Assembly: GCA_049281195.1 (NCBI GenBank)
Contig: JBAPRR010000256.1
Location: forward strand, 1 to 14,790
DNA length: 14,790 bases
Origin: JBAPRR01 sp049281195
GTDB lineage: Bacteria; Actinomycetota; Acidimicrobiia; Acidimicrobiales; CAVXTF01
Direction: 5' to 3'
The first letter of the stretch is position 1. Every line of letters starts with the position of its first letter. Both the position numbers and the translations under genes were made by a program. Shown in pieces: positions 12,067 through 14,790 of this stretch. The notes beneath the pieces were generated by a model. The model saw only the letters and a list, made by a program, of their open reading frames with translations. It did no database searches and had not been told where the DNA came from.

Positions 12067-13866
12067 ATGCCCACCGAATACGAGACTCACGATTTCGACG
12101 TGATCATCATCGGCGCCGGTGGAGCGGGGCTGCGAGCCGCCATCGAGGCGAAGCAACGGGGTCTTCGCACCGCACTCGTGTGCAAGTCCCTGCTGGGCAA
12201 GGCCCACACCGTCATGGCGGAAGGTGGCGCAGCCGCGGCGATGGGCAACGTGTGGCCGGAAGACAACTGGCAGGTCCACTTCCGCGACACCATGCGCGGC
12301 GGCAAGATGCTCAACAACTGGCGCATGGCGCAACTCCACGCCCAGGAAGCGCCCGACCGGATCTACGAGCTCGAACGGTGGGGGGCCTTGTTCGACAGGA
12401 CCAAGGACGGCCGCATCCTGCAGCGCGACTTCGGTGGCCACCGCTATGCCCGCCTGGCCCACGTCGGTGACCGCACCGGCCTCGAGCTGATCCGTACCCT
12501 GCAGCAACGGGCGGTCGCTCTAGGGATCGAAGTGTTCATGGAGTGCAAGGTCCTCCGGCTTCTGCGCGACGAGGACGGCGTCAAAGGTGCGGTGGCCTAC
12601 TGGCGGCCGACCGGAGAGTTCGTGGTCTTCACCGCCAGGTCGGTCGTTCTGGCCACCGGGAGCGTCGGCAAGGCCTGGCTCTACACGTCCAACTCGTGGG
12701 AGTCCACGGGCGACGGTCACGCCATGGCACTTTGGGCCGGAGCCGACATGATCGACATGGAGGCGGTGCAATTCCATCCGACCGGGATGGTCTGGCCGCT
12801 TTCGGTGCGGGGGATCCTCGTCACAGAAGGTGTGCGCGGCGACGGCGGAGTGCTCCGGAACTCCGAAGGTCGCCGATTCATGTTCGACTACATACCGCCC
12901 ATGTTCGCGGCCGAGACCGCCGACACAGAGGCCGAGGGTGACCGCTGGTACGCCGACCACGTCAACAACCGCCGCCCACCTGAGCTGCTGCCCCGTGACG
13001 AGGTCGCCCGTTCGATCAACAGCGAGGTGAAGGCGGGGCGGGGAACTCCACACGGCGGCGTCTACCTCGACATCGCCACACGCCTTCCGGCCGACCAGAT
13101 CAAAAAGCGCCTCCCCTCGATGTACCACCAGTTCATGGAGCTGGCGGGAGTCGACATAACCGCCGAAGCCATGGAAGTGGGCCCCACCTGCCACTACATA
13201 ATGGGCGGGGTTCGCGTCGATGCCGATACCGAAGCCACTGCGGCGCCGGGACTGTTCGCAGCCGGCGAGGTCGCCGGCGGCATGCACGGTGCGAACCGCC
13301 TGGGCGGCAACTCGCTGTCGGACCTTCTGGTGTTCGGTCGCCGGGCGGGGATGGGTGCCTCCGACTATGCGGAGTCGCTTCCTGAACACAAGGGAGCAGA
13401 CGCCGCAGAGGTGCAGAAGATCATCGACGAATCGCTCGCTCCCTTCAGCCGCGAGGTCGGGGAGAGTCCGTATGACCTGCACCACGACCTGCAGGAGATG
13501 GATCAGAGCCTCGTCGGCATCATCCGAACCGAGTCCGAGCTGGTCGAGGCGCTTCAAATGCTCGACAAGTTCGACGACCGGGCGAAGAACATGTCGGTGT
13601 CCGGTGGCAGGCCCTACAACCCCGGTTGGAATCTCGCCACCGACATGCCGTCGATGCTCGCGGTGGCGCGAATGACAGCCACCGGCGCGCTCAACCGCAA
13701 GGAGAGTCGCGGCGGTCACACCCGTGACGACTACCCAGGACCCGACCCCGAGATGGGGAAGGTCAATTTTGTGCAGCGCTTGACTCCGGACGGGATCACG
13801 ATCACGCCGGAGGAGCGCCCGCCGATGCCACCCGAATTGGCTGCGCTTCTCGAGGACGGACACTGA
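12067..13866 (+). CDS. sdhA: Succinate dehydrogenase / fumarate reductase flavoprotein subunit
   Basis: 599 residues. Oxidises succinate to fumarate with covalently bound FAD. The FAD-binding start is DVIIIGAGGAGLRAA (11-25). His47 in AHTVMAEGG (46-54) is the expected flavin-linkage His. Catalytic-site motifs are HPTG (237-240), GVRGDGG (255-261), PRDEVAR with Arg310 (309-315), TCHYIMGG with His376 (374-381) and GANRLGGNSL with Arg411 (408-417). The length is normal for the family. ATG 12067 directly follows the sdhC stop TAA, with GAGG nine bases upstream inside sdhC. The sdhB start overlaps its stop (TGATG). Order C-A-B and subunit types match the mycobacterial Sdh1 operon (Rv0249c-Rv0247c). 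The direction in vivo (succinate oxidation or fumarate reduction) cannot be told from sequence alone. Confidence 0.96.
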   Translation: MPTEYETHDFDVIIIGAGGAGLRAAIEAKQRGLRTALVCKSLLGKAHTVMAEGGAAAAMGNVWPEDNWQVHFRDTMRGGKMLNNWRMAQLHAQEAPDRIYELERWGALFDRTKDGRILQRDFGGHRYARLAHVGDRTGLELIRTLQQRAVALGIEVFMECKVLRLLRDEDGVKGAVAYWRPTGEFVVFTARSVVLATGSVGKAWLYTSNSWESTGDGHAMALWAGADMIDMEAVQFHPTGMVWPLSVRGILVTEGVRGDGGVLRNSEGRRFMFDYIPPMFAAETADTEAEGDRWYADHVNNRRPPELLPRDEVARSINSEVKAGRGTPHGGVYLDIATRLPADQIKKRLPSMYHQFMELAGVDITAEAMEVGPTCHYIMGGVRVDADTEATAAPGLFAAGEVAGGMHGANRLGGNSLSDLLVFGRRAGMGASDYAESLPEHKGADAAEVQKIIDESLAPFSREVGESPYDLHHDLQEMDQSLVGIIRTESELVEALQMLDKFDDRAKNMSVSGGRPYNPGWNLATDMPSMLAVARMTATGALNRKESRGGHTRDDYPGPDPEMGKVNFVQRLTPDGITITPEERPPMPPELAALLEDGH

Positions 13867-14790
13867 TGGCAGACCAGGTAACTCTGAAGATCTGGCGCGG
13901 GGACGCGCAGGGCGGCCAATTCGTCGACTACACGCTCCCGGCGCAAGAGGGCGAGGTCGTGCTCGACGTGGTCCACCGGGTGCAGGCAGGGCCTGCTCCA
14001 GATCTTGCCTGTCGTTGGAACTGCAAGGCCGGCAAGTGCGGCTCGTGCTCGGCCGAGATAAACGGGCTTCCCCGCCTGATGTGCATGACGCGCATGGACA
14101 CCCTTCCCCCCGGCGAGCCGGTGACGCTGACGCCGATGCGCACGTTCCCCATCATCAGGGACCTCGTAACGGACGTGGTCTTCAACTACGAGATGGCCAG
14201 GCAGGTTCCCGCGTTCGAGCCCGAGCCACCAGGACCTGACGGCACCTACCGGATGATGCAGGTCGACGTGGAGCGCGGGCAGGAATTCCGCAAGTGCATC
14301 GAGTGCTTCATGTGCCAGGACGTCTGCCACGTGATCCGGGACCACGAGGAGAACAAGCCCAAGTACGCCGGCCCGCGCTTCTTCATCCGCTACATGGAGC
14401 TCGAGTCCCACCCCCTCGACACCAATGACAGGCGCAGGCTGATCCAAGAGCGGATGGGCCTCGGCATGTGCAACATCACCAAGTGCTGCACCGAGGTGTG
14501 CCCCGAGCACATAAAGATCACCGACAACGGGATCATCCCTTTGAAAGAGAGGGTGGTCGATGCCAAGTACGACCCCGTGGCGTGGCTCGGCCGCAAGATT
14601 CTCGGCAGGAAGGTCGCACCACTTCCTCCACCCGACGTTTCTCCGAGCCCGATCCATGAGCCCCCCTATGCCGAACAGACGGGTACCTCTGCGACCTCGC
14701 AGGCCAGGTCACCCGCTCAGGTCACCGCCGGCATAGCTGCGGGCGCCGCGGCTTCCGGCGACCCGGACAGCTACTGGGGACCACCTGACC
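13866..14790 (+). CDS. sdhB: Succinate dehydrogenase iron-sulfur subunit with C-terminal extension (runs off right edge)
   Basis: ATG 13866 overlaps the sdhA stop (TGATG) and has GAGGA at 13852-13856. The frame is open for 308 codons to the window edge. The N-terminal plant-ferredoxin-like domain carries the [2Fe-2S] ligands in NCKAGKCGSC with a further Cys in RLMC (about residues 54-75). The helical domain has CIECFMCQDVC (about 146-156) and MCNITKCCTEVCP (about 202-214) for the [4Fe-4S] and [3Fe-4S] centres, which carry electrons from the flavin to the membrane subunit. Normal family members end soon after the conserved KERVVD segment. Here at least 60 more residues follow, rich in Pro, Ala, Ser and Thr (LPPPDVSPSPIHEPPY, then AGIAAGAAASGDPDSYW). 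That tail looks disordered, and its end is not in the window. Confidence 0.95.
   Translation, partial: MADQVTLKIWRGDAQGGQFVDYTLPAQEGEVVLDVVHRVQAGPAPDLACRWNCKAGKCGSCSAEINGLPRLMCMTRMDTLPPGEPVTLTPMRTFPIIRDLVTDVVFNYEMARQVPAFEPEPPGPDGTYRMMQVDVERGQEFRKCIECFMCQDVCHVIRDHEENKPKYAGPRFFIRYMELESHPLDTNDRRRLIQERMGLGMCNITKCCTEVCPEHIKITDNGIIPLKERVVDAKYDPVAWLGRKILGRKVAPLPPPDVSPSPIHEPPYAEQTGTSATSQARSPAQVTAGIAAGAAASGDPDSYWGPPD

Noticed and set aside
11188..12507. 439-codon open frame on the minus strand
   Set aside because: Antisense to sdhC and the start of sdhA, whose protein families are clear. Its product is low-complexity and resembles nothing; long antisense frames are common in GC-rich DNA.
12520..13863. 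447-codon open frame on the minus strand
   Set aside because: Lies wholly antisense to sdhA. It reflects codon-position composition, not a gene.
13731..14657. 308-codon open frame on the minus strand
   Set aside because: Antisense to the iron-sulfur subunit, which carries all expected Cys motifs in the plus frame.

Overview
The window is GC-rich, gene-dense chromosomal DNA from an actinobacterium, most likely of the Acidimicrobiia type. The reasons are two WhiB-family regulators (found only in Actinobacteria and their phages), a mycobacterial-Sdh1-like succinate dehydrogenase operon, an AAA/vWA pair resembling M. tuberculosis Rv0958-Rv0959, an actinobacterial YlbL-type protease and a DUF2342 protein, together with an MreB that most non-filamentous Actinobacteria lack. 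The class assignment is inference. I see no rRNA, tRNA, CRISPR array, insertion sequence, prophage or plasmid gene.

Layout. (1) 1-5575 is an envelope/protease-like region: a YlbL-type PDZ/Lon-like protease (minus, cut by the left edge), a HEAT-repeat protein diverging from it with overlapping start codons, a lone MreB (minus), a membrane-anchored HtrA-like PDZ protein whose three catalytic positions are all substituted, a DUF2342 'zinc hydrolase' whose HExxH is changed to RELTM, and a small acidic hypothetical protein (minus). (2) 5576-7444 holds a WhiB regulator, a glutamate formimidoyltransferase that appears to begin at a CTG overlapping the whiB stop, and a second, convergent WhiB regulator four bases beyond. 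(3) 7445-10986 (minus) is a two-gene operon: a MoxR/magnesium-chelatase-like AAA+ ATPase and, overlapping it by GTGA, a vWA-domain protein with an intact MIDAS motif. (4) 11242-14790 (plus) is a succinate dehydrogenase operon in the order membrane subunit, flavoprotein, iron-sulfur subunit. The last gene runs off the right edge while in a proline/alanine-rich C-terminal extension.

How they fit together. The AAA and vWA proteins probably act as one chaperone-like machine. The Sdh subunits form a respiratory complex whose membrane subunit carries a Cys/His motif consistent with the membrane-embedded Rieske-type cluster reported for mycobacterial Sdh1. The WhiB proteins are iron-sulfur redox/NO-responsive regulators flanking a folate one-carbon enzyme. 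The left part combines MreB with three proteins of protease-related folds, two of which look catalytically dead.

The least expected structure outside genes is a set of four short tandem-repeat arrays (periods of about 14, 16, 17 and 21 bp). Three begin on or next to a stop codon and re-copy the stop-containing end of the gene; the fourth lies upstream of the AAA gene. No clearly new defence or biosynthetic system is visible. The most interesting leads are the two dead-protease candidates, the AAA/vWA pair, the Sdh membrane cluster and the repeat arrays.
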